This document shows positions 1 to 7,567 of a stretch of 11,087 nt of DNA, in pieces. Source of the DNA: Chitinophagales bacterium (lineage in GTDB: Bacteria; Bacteroidota; Bacteroidia; Chitinophagales; JADIYW01); contig JACJXT010000001.1 in assembly GCA_020636535.1 (NCBI GenBank), positions 1 to 11,087 on the forward strand, in the 5' to 3' direction. The translations under genes and the position numbers were made by a program. Positions within the stretch are counted from its first letter, which is position 1. Each line of letters begins with the position of its first letter. Below the pieces are notes generated by a model. The model was not told the DNA's origin. It did no database searches and saw nothing but the letters and a program-made list of their open reading frames with translations.

Positions 1-2423
1 CCATACATTGCTACTGCTTCACGCTTCATCACAAATTCGTTGCCCTCTAGTTCGGCATTAACACCGCCCTCACTATGTGAACGACCTTTGACAAAGCCAT
101 TACCTTTAAATACTTGACCTCCGTGTCTATATTTCGGTAGCGGTGCAGTTGCTACCATTATCGCTGTTGCAAGTGCAAACGCTCCTGCTATTCCAGCCGC
201 TATACTTTTAATTATCAGCCCCCCAGTTGTATTTGTAAATGTGCTTAAAATAGCCATTGGTATCATTGCAAATGCCTCCGCTGTTCTTGCTCTTTTTTCT
301 TTCCTTGCTTGTTCATTTTTTAATTTTGCAATTTCTTTATCATATTGCTTTTGTGATATTACACCACGCTTTAGTTTATCATCTAAAGCCTGTGTTTCTT
401 TTTGCGTGTGTCGTGCAAATAATTCAGATGCCAAGCCAGTTGCTTGAGATATACCACTTTGAATGACTTGATATTTTTCTGCAAAGCTATTCATATTTGC
501 TGTTAATTCCTTTAACCTTTCGGCTTTTTTATCAATTACATCTCCACTTCCTCCACCCTCGCTACTATCATCTGTTGTCGTATCTCCGTTCATTAATTGG
601 TTAAATGTTTCTTTTGCAAACTCTAAATCATTTGTTAATGATTTTATTTTATCTTGAAGTTCAACTACATTAGTATCGTCAAAGTCAATAGCACCTCCGC
701 TTGATATTGTTTCATTAAATAGCTTTTCAAGTTCTTCTTTTGTTTTTGTTAAAGAGTTTTCGAGTTGCTGAATGAAGCCAATAGGCTGTGATGGCTGAAC
801 AGTCAAGCTATTCAATACGTCTTTCATTATTTGAATATCAGCTGTCAAATCTTTAATTCTATCCTCTTCTTTTTTTGATATAGGCATTCTAACCCTCTTG
901 AACTGTAATTCCTCTAATTCTTTTTCTAAGGCACTTAATTCATTCTTGTATATCTCCAATTCCGACTTCGCAACCTCCACTACTGCTTTAGTTTCGGTAG
1001 CAACCTTAGATGTTGCAGTCTTTACATCGGTTACCGTTTTTTCATTGACATTATTACCAAGATTAGCAAGTGTTTTATTTAATTCGGTAGTTAGCGATGT
1101 GATTGTATTTTCAATTTCAGTAGCTTTCTCTGTGATTGCTTCATTTTTTATTCTATCAGCATCTTTCGTTGCTCCAAAAAAACGATTAATTGCAATTCTT
1201 GATTTTGTCCAAGTGCTTAAAAGCTCCCCATTCTTGGCTATCTCTAAATTTATTTGTTCTTGTGCTATTTTAGACGATAATAATTTTATTTTCTCTCTAT
1301 CAACTAAAATTTGAATTTGCTTTTTAAATAACTCATTAGCCTTTTCCGTGCCGATATTTTCAAGCGTGATATTCCCTAACATTTCGGGGTAATTCTCATT
1401 GATTTGCTTGATAGCATTCTTGCGTTGCTCCTTACTTAAATTCTCATTCTTGGCAATAGCAACTAGCTTAGTTAATTCCGCTCTTTCATCTTCTATATTT
1501 TTATTCGCCTCTTTGCTTACATCTGCCAACAGCTTTAGATTTTTAGATGCTTGTCTTGAACTTTCCGACCACTTCATAAAGGCAGTAACTGCCACACCTA
1601 ATAACACCACAAATGCCCCTATACCAGTGCTTACTAAGGCAAGTCTAAATATTTTCATAGCTCCAGTTGATGAACCTACTGCCAACGCATAACCCCTTTG
1701 TGCTATTGTTGCAACTCCAGTAGTTATTGCATCTTTTTCATTCAATGCAACTTTTATTTGTTGCAATGATTGACCGATTAACATTAAGGAATTTACCTTA
1801 ACGAGCGTTTGATTTAATAATTCATTTTCTTTGCCAAATAATCCAACAGCACCCTGCACAAGTCCTATTACTGATGTTGTTGTTTGCAATTTAGAAATGA
1901 AACTATTTATGGCTTCTGAATTACCTCCTACTTCGGCAAGTGCTTTCTTACTATCTTTGCTTGCTTCTTCTAACATCTTTAAAGTTTCGATAGCAACATT
2001 AAACTCAAATGTATTTTCTTTCCCTACGAGTCTCAGCCTTTGTATATCCTCTTTGACTTGTTTTACTGCTTTTGATACATTTGTATGCCCACTTGCGATA
2101 TTGTCAAGTAGCGTTACATATTTCGCAGTAACCTTTACCATTCCGTCAATCTCTTGCTTCGTTTTTTCGTAAATGTCAATCTGCTCTTTTAATGTGCCAC
2201 TTAGTTTTTTAAATTCATCGGTGGAGGATTTACCCTCCTTAACTAATTTTTGCAGTTCATTTGAGGTTTGTCCAATTACTTTCGCTAACTCATCACTATT
2301 TTGCTCAGCTATTTTATTAGCCTTAGCCATATCAAGAAGAACATCTGCTGACTTTTCAATATCTTTGTTGAACTTATCAGCCCCCTCCACTTGAAATTTT
2401 ACGATTATATTTTCGTTAGCCAT
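1..2423 (-). CDS. Phage tail tape measure protein (partial, 3' end beyond window)
   Basis: The minus-strand frame is open from an ATG at 2423 to the left edge, giving at least 807 residues without a stop. The protein starts MANENIIVKF and is mostly long polar helices rich in Lys, Glu, Asn and Ser. Two hydrophobic stretches stand out, at about residues 255-285 (GAMKIFRLALVSTGIGAFVV) and 733-760 (GGLIIKSIAAGIAGAFALAT). A coiled-coil region lies near 470-515 and a Thr/Asp/Ser/Gly linker near 615-630. The end carries a Gly/His-rich segment (GRSHSEGGVNAELEGNEFVM) of a kind I associate with the ends of tape measure proteins in Bacteroidetes phages. In this family the protein sets tail length and helps DNA delivery. 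Its position directly after a likely frameshifted chaperone gene, overlapping it by 8 bases, matches siphophage order. The plus-strand ORFs over this stretch are shadows. Confidence 0.85.
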   Translation of the reverse strand, partial: MANENIIVKFQVEGADKFNKDIEKSADVLLDMAKANKIAEQNSDELAKVIGQTSNELQKLVKEGKSSTDEFKKLSGTLKEQIDIYEKTKQEIDGMVKVTAKYVTLLDNIASGHTNVSKAVKQVKEDIQRLRLVGKENTFEFNVAIETLKMLEEASKDSKKALAEVGGNSEAINSFISKLQTTTSVIGLVQGAVGLFGKENELLNQTLVKVNSLMLIGQSLQQIKVALNEKDAITTGVATIAQRGYALAVGSSTGAMKIFRLALVSTGIGAFVVLLGVAVTAFMKWSESSRQASKNLKLLADVSKEANKNIEDERAELTKLVAIAKNENLSKEQRKNAIKQINENYPEMLGNITLENIGTEKANELFKKQIQILVDREKIKLLSSKIAQEQINLEIAKNGELLSTWTKSRIAINRFFGATKDADRIKNEAITEKATEIENTITSLTTELNKTLANLGNNVNEKTVTDVKTATSKVATETKAVVEVAKSELEIYKNELSALEKELEELQFKRVRMPISKKEEDRIKDLTADIQIMKDVLNSLTVQPSQPIGFIQQLENSLTKTKEELEKLFNETISSGGAIDFDDTNVVELQDKIKSLTNDLEFAKETFNQLMNGDTTTDDSSEGGGSGDVIDKKAERLKELTANMNSFAEKYQVIQSGISQATGLASELFARHTQKETQALDDKLKRGVISQKQYDKEIAKLKNEQARKEKRARTAEAFAMIPMAILSTFTNTTGGLIIKSIAAGIAGAFALATAIMVATAPLPKYRHGGQVFKGNGFVKGRSHSEGGVNAELEGNEFVMKREAVAMY

Positions 2424-2697
2424 CTTCTTTGTTTTGTTTATCAAAGTTAGCCTTTTTTTCTTTCATTTCTTTAATAAAATTATAGAGGTAAAGAAAATAA
2501 TGCTCAATATCTAAATCTTCTATCTCTTTCATTGATAGATTATAATGCTGTGATAACCTTAAAATAAGAGTATCTATATTATTTTTAAATGTTATTATGT
2601 CAATACTTCCGCTGTCATCTTGTTGATTATCATTTGAAGTTTCAAATCGTAATCGGATAAAGGAGCTAAGTTTGGTAAATTTTTCTTCAGATTGCTC
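2416..2697 (-). CDS. Likely -1 frameshift extension of the upstream tail assembly chaperone (GT-type)
   Basis: The frame -1 to the 191-aa gene opens after a TGA about 10 codons before a run of nine T and stays open to a TAA at 2416-2418. It encodes about 93 residues after the slip, beginning EQSEEKFTKLSSFIRLRFE and ending KKANFDKQNKEDG. It has no ATG, GTG or TTG for its first two thirds; the first ATG leaves only about 32 codons. Its content looks like real protein, for example the helical part DTLILRLSQHYNLSMKEIED. Ribosomes slipping back one base would make a fusion of about 251 residues. In lambda-like phages the GT fusion links the major tail protein to the tape measure. The stop overlaps the tape measure start by 8 bases, which supports the same arrangement. 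Expression by frameshifting is inferred; an ATT or ATA start is the alternative. Confidence 0.65.
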   Translation of the reverse strand, partial: EQSEEKFTKLSSFIRLRFETSNDNQQDDSGSIDIITFKNNIDTLILRLSQHYNLSMKEIEDLDIEHYFLYLYNFIKEMKEKKANFDKQNKEDG

Positions 2698-3170
2698 AAA
2701 AAAAAATCTCGAACTTCTAAATTTGAATTTAACAACTCAATTTTTCTTTGATTAAAGGCATCTGAATAGCCTGTAGGTGCTTCATCTTCAAGTAAGAAAA
2801 ACATACAAAACATAAGCTCTAAAATCGTTTCATTTGCATTTTTTAATGTGCTTGATTTTTCAATAAACCAATCTAAGGTGCTATTAATATCAAGCAACGT
2901 TTGTACTATTTCTTTATTATTATTCGACGCTAAGGCTTCTGTGCTTCTTTTCTTTAATTCATTAACAGCAGTAACCCATTGCTCTTTTGTAAGTAAGAAA
3001 GTGTGGAGGTAATTATTTGCTTCCATAATGTTACGATAGTAACGTGAAGATACCTTACCTAAATCTTCCTCCCTGTATGTAAATAGCTTTGTGCCATCGT
3101 TAAACGTGTGAACGTGCAAAAGAACAATGTCAGACTTTTTTTTGAATAGGTTTTTTATTTTCTTTATCAT
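2595..3170 (-). CDS. Putative tail assembly chaperone (G-type), 191 aa
   Basis: I do not recognise this protein by sequence. It starts MIKKIKNLFKKKSDIVLLHV: a basic N-terminus followed by a short beta-like segment, then mostly helix, with a hydrophobic patch near residues 118-127 (ILELMFCMFFLLED) that is too short and acidic to be a clear membrane anchor. The ATG at 3170 is the first possible start, because an in-frame TGA lies a few codons upstream. The assignment rests on context: it sits just before the tape measure gene and has a slippery T9 run at codons 155-158 leading into a start-less -1 frame, as in lambda G/GT. In the family such proteins bind the tape measure during tail assembly. 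The unshifted product ends MTAEVLT. It could instead be an unrelated structural protein. Confidence 0.6.
   Translation of the reverse strand: MIKKIKNLFKKKSDIVLLHVHTFNDGTKLFTYREEDLGKVSSRYYRNIMEANNYLHTFLLTKEQWVTAVNELKKRSTEALASNNNKEIVQTLLDINSTLDWFIEKSSTLKNANETILELMFCMFFLLEDEAPTGYSDAFNQRKIELLNSNLEVRDFFLSNLKKNLPNLAPLSDYDLKLQMIINKMTAEVLT
2697..2706 (-). promoter_or_regulatory. Candidate -1 ribosomal slippery site (T9G)
   Basis: On the coding strand codons 155-158 of the 191-aa gene read GAT TTT TTT TTG, a run of nine T. The heptamer T TTT TTG (2703-2697) has the X XXY YYZ layout, so tRNAs in both sites can re-pair after a step back of one base. The -1 frame is open across the site and for the next 93 codons. 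I see no strong hairpin immediately downstream. A long T run could also give polymerase slippage. Confidence 0.55.
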
Positions 3171-3261
3171 CTTTCATTTTTTTAATTATATTTTGTGCTT
3201 CAATTTGCTTTTCCAAATTTAGCATATTTTTCTTACTTAATAACTCTTTTAGCTTATCCAT
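3130..3261 (-). CDS. Small Lys-rich hypothetical protein, 43 aa
   Basis: A 43-codon frame starts with ATG at 3261, inside the end of the terminase large subunit gene (ATGGATAA, where TAA is the terminase stop), and ends with TGA at 3130. The product starts MDKLKELLSKKNMLNLEKQI and ends KKPIQKKV; it is very Lys-rich and probably a single helix. The 8-base overlap with the gene before it is like other junctions in this window and suggests translational coupling. It overlaps the 191-aa gene by 41 bases, which is long, so it may be a leader that brings ribosomes to the next start rather than a functional protein. I cannot assign a function. Confidence 0.45.
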   Translation of the reverse strand: MDKLKELLSKKNMLNLEKQIEAQNIIKKMKDDKENKKPIQKKV

Positions 3262-4729
3262 AGTGCTTTAAATTATTCACATTTTTTATTATTAATTCCG
3301 TAAATTTCTTATGATTCTTGCTCACAAATGTACGATTACTTTTGTCAAAATTAAACCAAAAATCCATTAAATACCTCCACGCATCTAAAACGTGCAACCC
3401 AAATTTAGCCTTAGCTTCATTTAACGACTGCTTAGCGTCAGGAAACGACGTTTCAATATCTCGTTCCAATAAGTCTTGATTGTGGAGAATTAAGGCATTA
3501 TTTCTCATATTAACAAACACTTCGTTAATTATTTCGCCACTCACAGTATGCGGTAAATTTGCCCCCCTAACATAGAACTGCTGTGGTAGTAGTTGCAATT
3601 CTTTTTGAATAGTATAGTAATAATTTTGTTTTACTTGCCTATCCGCAGACCCACTTCTACCACTTGCATCGCCCGTAATTCTTATACGACTTCTAAGATA
3701 GTAGCCACTATCAAGGTATTTTTCTTTTATTTTTCTGCACACCGCCTGTAAACTGCTAAGATTATAGATATTAGTATGGTCTTGCATTATAGTATCGAAT
3801 ATGTGATATATTTGATTTTCTCTATCAAACTGACCGATAACGCAAACGCAAGGAGTAATGTTAAAGTCAAATCCTATGTCAATATAGTATTCTTCCTTTG
3901 GCTCATAATTGGTATGAGCAAAATGTTTCATTTTGTTGTAGCCATAGAAAAAAGGCACTTCATTACTATACTGCCCCCACTCGCCAAGACAATACGGTAA
4001 GTACTTTGACGGATTGGTAACTTTCAAATTCTCATACATCGCAATTCTATCTGCTGTAACATTTTCTAAGTTATCCTTATAGGTTGTGTGTGTACTTCTG
4101 TATTTAACTGTATGCGGTTTGCCGTCAATCTCATAACTTATTGACTTCGTGAAATTCTTATCATTTGTCCCTGCAAAATAGTTTTTATAAAGCCAAAAGT
4201 TTTTTTTGTCCATTACACCTTTTGGTAATTCAGGATTAAATAAAAAATATTGCTTTACTTTTCCTTTGTTAGTCCTTAGTGTAGTGCTTATAGTCGTAAA
4301 GTCTTCAATAGTTATCTGGTCGCCCTCCTCATACCAGGCGTGTGACGGATTACGAATAGATTTTAATTTCGGTGCATTATCACAACCTCTGCTTATAAAC
4401 TTATTTCCATTGGTACAAATTATTTCTAACGGACTTACTTTGAATTGGAAAAAGTCGGACAACCCCCATTCCTCTACAATATCTTTGATTGTCTGCCATT
4501 GACTATCTTTGATGCTTTCGTATGTCTTCTTTATCATAATGCACCTAAAATATTTCAACTGCAAACAATCTAAAATTAGTTTTTGTGCTGTAAAATGCGA
4601 CTTGCCACTATCACGACCACCCCAAATAAATTCAATGTCAATATCGTTAGGTTCTAATATGTGTCTATAACAAGGTAAGAACATAGCCTCATCTATCTCT
4701 ATTGTTGATACCTGTGTGGAGGCTGTCAT
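3254..4729 (-). CDS. terL: Phage terminase large subunit (packaging ATPase and nuclease)
   Basis: This 491-residue protein has the two-domain layout of terminase large subunits. The ATPase domain has a Walker A motif GGRDSGKS at residues 37-44, a Walker B motif WYEEGD at 132-137, a coupling-type TTLR near 149-152 and FNP near 164-166. The C-terminal nuclease domain shows an RNase H-like acidic set: GFDFN with Asp288, TGDASG with Asp354, and LDAWRY with Asp449. Length is usual for the PBSX-like group. The enzyme pumps phage DNA into the prohead and cuts the concatemer, working with the small subunit encoded just upstream. Its ATG at 4729 lies one base after the small-subunit stop. Downstream, a 43-aa ORF starts inside its last codons. 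Portal and capsid genes do not follow, which is unusual. Confidence 0.95.
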   Translation of the reverse strand: MTASTQVSTIEIDEAMFLPCYRHILEPNDIDIEFIWGGRDSGKSHFTAQKLILDCLQLKYFRCIMIKKTYESIKDSQWQTIKDIVEEWGLSDFFQFKVSPLEIICTNGNKFISRGCDNAPKLKSIRNPSHAWYEEGDQITIEDFTTISTTLRTNKGKVKQYFLFNPELPKGVMDKKNFWLYKNYFAGTNDKNFTKSISYEIDGKPHTVKYRSTHTTYKDNLENVTADRIAMYENLKVTNPSKYLPYCLGEWGQYSNEVPFFYGYNKMKHFAHTNYEPKEEYYIDIGFDFNITPCVCVIGQFDRENQIYHIFDTIMQDHTNIYNLSSLQAVCRKIKEKYLDSGYYLRSRIRITGDASGRSGSADRQVKQNYYYTIQKELQLLPQQFYVRGANLPHTVSGEIINEVFVNMRNNALILHNQDLLERDIETSFPDAKQSLNEAKAKFGLHVLDAWRYLMDFWFNFDKSNRTFVSKNHKKFTELIIKNVNNLKHYG

Positions 4730-4730
4730 T

Positions 4731-5240
4731 TTACTTTTTCTTTTCTTTTACAATTTTTATTGCAAATCTGTTAGGTATCAAATCAGAACCGCCTTTGCCT
4801 GTAAGCTCCAATTGTGCTGGAACATAGTCGCCCTCTATTTTGCTTATGTATTCAAGTGCTTTTAACCTTTCGCCGTAAGTTGGCATAATTATTTTTACGC
4901 CATCATCTGTTTTTATTTTCTTTGCATTTCCTATTGCAATATCCTCCGCAATTTTCAACCTGTCTATTTTGCTTAAAATAAGCTCTTTTTTGACTTCTTT
5001 TTCTGCATTTATACTTACCCTTTCAAGTTCTCTATTTTTGGCTGTAATGTATTCAGAATAGTATTTGTCGTGCAAATCAAAGGCTCTTTTTTTATGAATT
5101 GCGTATTTAGAACTTAATAGTTCGTAAAAGGGCGTTTTAAGGTTCGCTTTTGAATCGGATTTTTGCAATTCTTTTATAAGCAATGTTTTAAATTGCTCAT
5201 CTGAAATTCTGTTTCCTTTCTGCTTACCTCTCTTGCTCAT
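4731..5240 (-). CDS. terS: Phage terminase small subunit
   Basis: This 169-residue basic protein starts MSKRGKQKGNRISDEQFKTL. The N-terminal part could form the DNA-binding helical domain. The middle (about residues 75-110) is charged and likely coiled coil, suited to ring assembly. The C-terminal part YGERLKALEYISKIEGDYVP resembles the end of many terminase small subunits, which contacts the large subunit. In the family the small subunit recognises the packaging site and regulates the large subunit. The gene ends one base before the large-subunit start, the usual TerS-TerL pairing, which is the strongest support. Sequence similarity alone is modest. Confidence 0.75.
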   Translation of the reverse strand: MSKRGKQKGNRISDEQFKTLLIKELQKSDSKANLKTPFYELLSSKYAIHKKRAFDLHDKYYSEYITAKNRELERVSINAEKEVKKELILSKIDRLKIAEDIAIGNAKKIKTDDGVKIIMPTYGERLKALEYISKIEGDYVPAQLELTGKGGSDLIPNRFAIKIVKEKKK

Positions 5241-5251
5241 ATCATTTTGTT

Positions 5252-5350
5252 TTAGAAAACCATTGTAAATAAATCTGATATACTATTTGTTCTGTCATTA
5301 ATGTTATAAATATTTATTTCTTGCTTGGATTTTGATAGCTTTATTATCAT
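5252..5350 (-). CDS. Possible 32-aa ORF, unknown
   Basis: An ATG at 5350 opens 32 codons (MIIKLSKSKQEINIYNINDR onwards, ending TMVF) to a TAA at 5252, just before the small terminase gene. There is no clear ribosome binding site and no recognised similarity. It could be chance in this A+T-rich gap. I list it because the gap otherwise holds only a weak hairpin. Confidence 0.2.
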   Translation of the reverse strand: MIIKLSKSKQEINIYNINDRTNSISDLFTMVF

Positions 5351-5367
5351 AGGTAAATACTTAAAAT

Positions 5368-5395
5368 TTGTGTAGTTTTTTCCCTTACTACACAA
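5368..5395 (-). terminator. Weak hairpin, possible terminator or processing site
   Basis: TTGTGTAGT (5368-5376) and ACTACACAA (5387-5395) form a perfect 9-base-pair stem with a 10-base loop. On the minus strand it is followed by ATTTTAAG, a poor U tract, and the stem is A+T-rich, so termination would be weak. It lies between the 37-aa gene and the terminase genes, where a boundary between a modification block and a packaging block would be sensible. Confidence 0.35.
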
Positions 5396-5417
5396 TAAAA
5401 TCAAACCACACAGCTTT

Positions 5418-5531
5418 TTATGCTGCTTTCAGATTGTATTTCTGAATCTTTCTGATTTCTTCCTTAGTGTAGCCTTGTCCCTCAAGGTCTTCCTGACCTC
5501 GTTTGATAGTGCCTTGTGCTAATTTTCTCAT
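5418..5531 (-). CDS. Small hypothetical protein, 37 aa
   Basis: A 37-codon frame starts with ATG at 5531 and ends with TAA at 5418. Its start overlaps the stop of the radical SAM gene as ATGA, the same 4-base coupling seen at the ParB-radical SAM junction. The product begins MRKLAQGTIKRGQEDLEGQG and ends QKYNLKAA; it is charged and probably helical. No family is recognised. The tight coupling suggests co-translation with the radical SAM protein, perhaps as a partner, but that is inference only. Confidence 0.5.
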   Translation of the reverse strand: MRKLAQGTIKRGQEDLEGQGYTKEEIRKIQKYNLKAA

Positions 5532-6763
5532 CTTTTTAGATTTAAGCGTTGATTGGAATATTCCGTGCCAACGTGTTCCTGTTTTTCTTTATGAAACACG
5601 TATATCAAATTATTATTTTCATCTACTAATCTATATTTTTGCCCTCTGTGTGTTTCAAGCAATATAGAGTAGTTTCTGCTCATTGTTAAATGCCTCTTAT
5701 ATGTCCAATCGTTCCAAAACACTTCAATAACATCACGCAAAAAACCTTTTTTTTTGGTGTAAGTATCTGCTGATTTATCTATTGTTTTAACTGAACGAAA
5801 AAAAGGAGTTAAATTTATTTCTTTATCCTTAAAAGGCAAATCTTTTGAAAAAAAATCGTAAAACTCTTTAAATCTTACCTCATCTCCATCTTTTTTATTT
5901 TCTAAGCACCAAACATAAAAATCCTCTTTTGTTCTGAATGTTGAATTTTTTCCGTAAACATCAGCATAAATAGAATAAATATTATCAAAATTTGTTTCTG
6001 AATATCCCTTTACTTTAACTCCATTCTCTCTAAGTGTATTGTAGAACAATGTATAATGGGTATGATTTTCATTAATCAGTCTGCTTTTTGATGACTTGGA
6101 TTTATCGTAAATATCTTTAAATACCTCCTTATATCTTGGTGTCATATTACTGTATTGCAAATTATTTATATGCATTTTTTGCAACACAACACCTGATAAA
6201 TTTCTACTTGTGCAATTTTCAATTTCTTTGTCTATATTAATCCATTCGTGCCAAAATGGATTATACGCCACAATAACCTTATTTCCTCTGCGTAATAATT
6301 CATCTACAAGTTCCCAACGGCTTTCTATCGTAGGAGAACCAACTTCTGTATTTTTTCTCGTTTCATCGCTGGTATGTGTTATCGATATATAAAATACTTT
6401 GTTTGATTTTATCATATCCAAATACTCATATATTCTGCTTCCACCTCTCGTTTGTATTGAATGTTTAATGCCATAATCTTCAAATAGTTCAAACATTGGT
6501 AAACTGATTTGTTCATTTGTTTTTGCAAATGGGTCTGTTTTATTAGATGCCGTTACAACCATATCGTGTTGCAACATCATAGCAACTTCGTTTTTTTGAT
6601 GCCTGAAATTTGTTATTTGGTTAAACAATTTTTGTGGGTCAATTCGTCGGTCAGGTTTGTTTAAATTTGCAAAACAATATCCGCAATTGTGCGAACACCA
6701 ATTATGAGAAACATCTAAGGCTTCTGGCACTAACATAAATTCCCCTGCAAATAAAGTTATCAT
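5528..6763 (-). CDS. Radical SAM protein (SplB/Rv2578c-like), phage-encoded
   Basis: The 411-residue protein has a CX3CX2C iron-sulfur motif (Cys23, Cys27, Cys30, in WCSHNCGYC), which in radical SAM enzymes binds a 4Fe-4S cluster that cleaves S-adenosylmethionine. The following stretch, including ISITHTSDETRKNTEVGSPT and the later VIVAYNPF, resembles the SplB/Rv2578c-type radical SAM proteins. The C-terminal half after about residue 250 is phage-specific in appearance, and I recognise no domain there. The substrate is unknown; with neighbours that modify or bind DNA, action on nucleic acid or nucleotides is a reasonable guess but not shown. The ATG at 6763 overlaps the ParB-like gene stop by 4 bases, so the two are probably made together. 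A 37-aa gene overlaps its stop in the same way. Confidence 0.85.
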   Translation of the reverse strand: MITLFAGEFMLVPEALDVSHNWCSHNCGYCFANLNKPDRRIDPQKLFNQITNFRHQKNEVAMMLQHDMVVTASNKTDPFAKTNEQISLPMFELFEDYGIKHSIQTRGGSRIYEYLDMIKSNKVFYISITHTSDETRKNTEVGSPTIESRWELVDELLRRGNKVIVAYNPFWHEWINIDKEIENCTSRNLSGVVLQKMHINNLQYSNMTPRYKEVFKDIYDKSKSSKSRLINENHTHYTLFYNTLRENGVKVKGYSETNFDNIYSIYADVYGKNSTFRTKEDFYVWCLENKKDGDEVRFKEFYDFFSKDLPFKDKEINLTPFFRSVKTIDKSADTYTKKKGFLRDVIEVFWNDWTYKRHLTMSRNYSILLETHRGQKYRLVDENNNLIYVFHKEKQEHVGTEYSNQRLNLKR

Positions 6764-7374
6764 TGTTCTATGTATTTATTTAATATTTCATTTAAAATAT
6801 AATTATCATTTTCTCCGTTCATTTGTTTTGCAACAAGTTTGTACTTCTGCTTAACTTGATTAGTAACATTTAAAATCAATGGTAATAAGATTCCTTTAGC
6901 CTTTTCTTCAACTTCATAATCATCATCTCCGCCTAAATCCATATTACTATTATCAATTTCAAGTTCTTGATAAGTAACATTTAAAGCCTGTACGTTTATT
7001 TCAAATTCTTCAACATCTATCCATTCCACCAACACTTCTTGTGCTATCGGGTTTTGTTTTTGATTATGAACCTCTAAAAGAATTTTGATAGCATCTTCCT
7101 TGTTTTTAACCTCGCAAAAATTTGCGGTTAATTTATTAGGAATCTTAACACCCTGCGATACTAGTTCATTTAATATTTGAGTTCGAGTATGTCCGTCAAT
7201 CCAGTAAACATCACCATCAATCTCGCACACATCATAGGCTTTAGCTATTCCATATCTCTTGATTGAGTTTTTAATATGCTCATAATTATATGGCAACTTT
7301 AGATTATCAGGCTGTAAATCTTTTACACTTTGCCATTCAATTAATTCAGTTTTGTAAATCCTGTTCTTAATCAT
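6760..7374 (-). CDS. ParB/Sulfiredoxin-like N-terminal domain protein
   Basis: Residues about 10-105 match the ParB N-terminal fold: VKDLQPDNLKLPYNYEHIKN, then a beta segment, then WIDGHTR (GHTR at 61-64), the nucleotide-binding GxxR box of this superfamily. The helix-turn-helix DNA-binding domain of chromosomal ParB is absent; the remaining 100 residues include an acidic linker (DLGGDDDYEVEE, about 146-157) and a helical end. At 204 residues it is typical of phage ParB-domain proteins, some of which act as nucleases or CTP-binding switches. Its gene overlaps the radical SAM gene by ATGA and follows the 63-aa gene by one base, so a joint role with the radical SAM enzyme is likely. The exact activity is unknown. 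Confidence 0.8.
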   Translation of the reverse strand: MIKNRIYKTELIEWQSVKDLQPDNLKLPYNYEHIKNSIKRYGIAKAYDVCEIDGDVYWIDGHTRTQILNELVSQGVKIPNKLTANFCEVKNKEDAIKILLEVHNQKQNPIAQEVLVEWIDVEEFEINVQALNVTYQELEIDNSNMDLGGDDDYEVEEKAKGILLPLILNVTNQVKQKYKLVAKQMNGENDNYILNEILNKYIEQ

Positions 7375-7375
7375 A

Positions 7376-7567
7376 CTACAAATATAATAATAATTTCATT
7401 AGTCTATCATAATAAGGCTTAAATGTTTTATTTCCGCTATTCCTTTCTAAAAATGAAATATGAGTATCAATGAATTTCGGCACATCAGAAACAAAAGTAG
7501 CACTATCAAGCTGTACTTCTTTTATTTTAATATTTTTGAGTTTTATTTTTAATTCAGAAAGGTGCAT
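7376..7567 (-). CDS. Hypothetical protein, 63 aa (possibly DUF6965-like)
   Basis: This 63-residue protein starts MHLSELKIKLKNIKIKEVQL and contains FIDTHISFLERNSGNKTFKP and a final YYDRLMKLLLYL. The SGNKTFKPYYDRL stretch resembles, from memory, a small Bacteroidetes phage family (DUF6965); I could not verify this. It looks like a compact helical protein without a membrane segment. The ATG overlaps the stop of the upstream methyltransferase gene as TAATG and the stop lies one base before the ParB-like gene, so it belongs to the same translationally coupled block. Function unknown. Confidence 0.7.
   Translation of the reverse strand: MHLSELKIKLKNIKIKEVQLDSATFVSDVPKFIDTHISFLERNSGNKTFKPYYDRLMKLLLYL

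Noticed and set aside
241..2394. Several plus-strand ORFs of 68-138 codons opposite the tape measure gene
   Set aside because: They are Ser/Phe/Leu-rich antisense shadows of a Lys/Glu-rich coding strand that is open without a stop for more than 800 codons.
3115..3145. A frameshift at the A8 run joining the 43-aa ORF to the 191-aa gene
   Set aside because: The 191-aa gene has its own ATG at 3170 upstream of the run, and the shift needed would be +1, for which A8 is not a typical signal.
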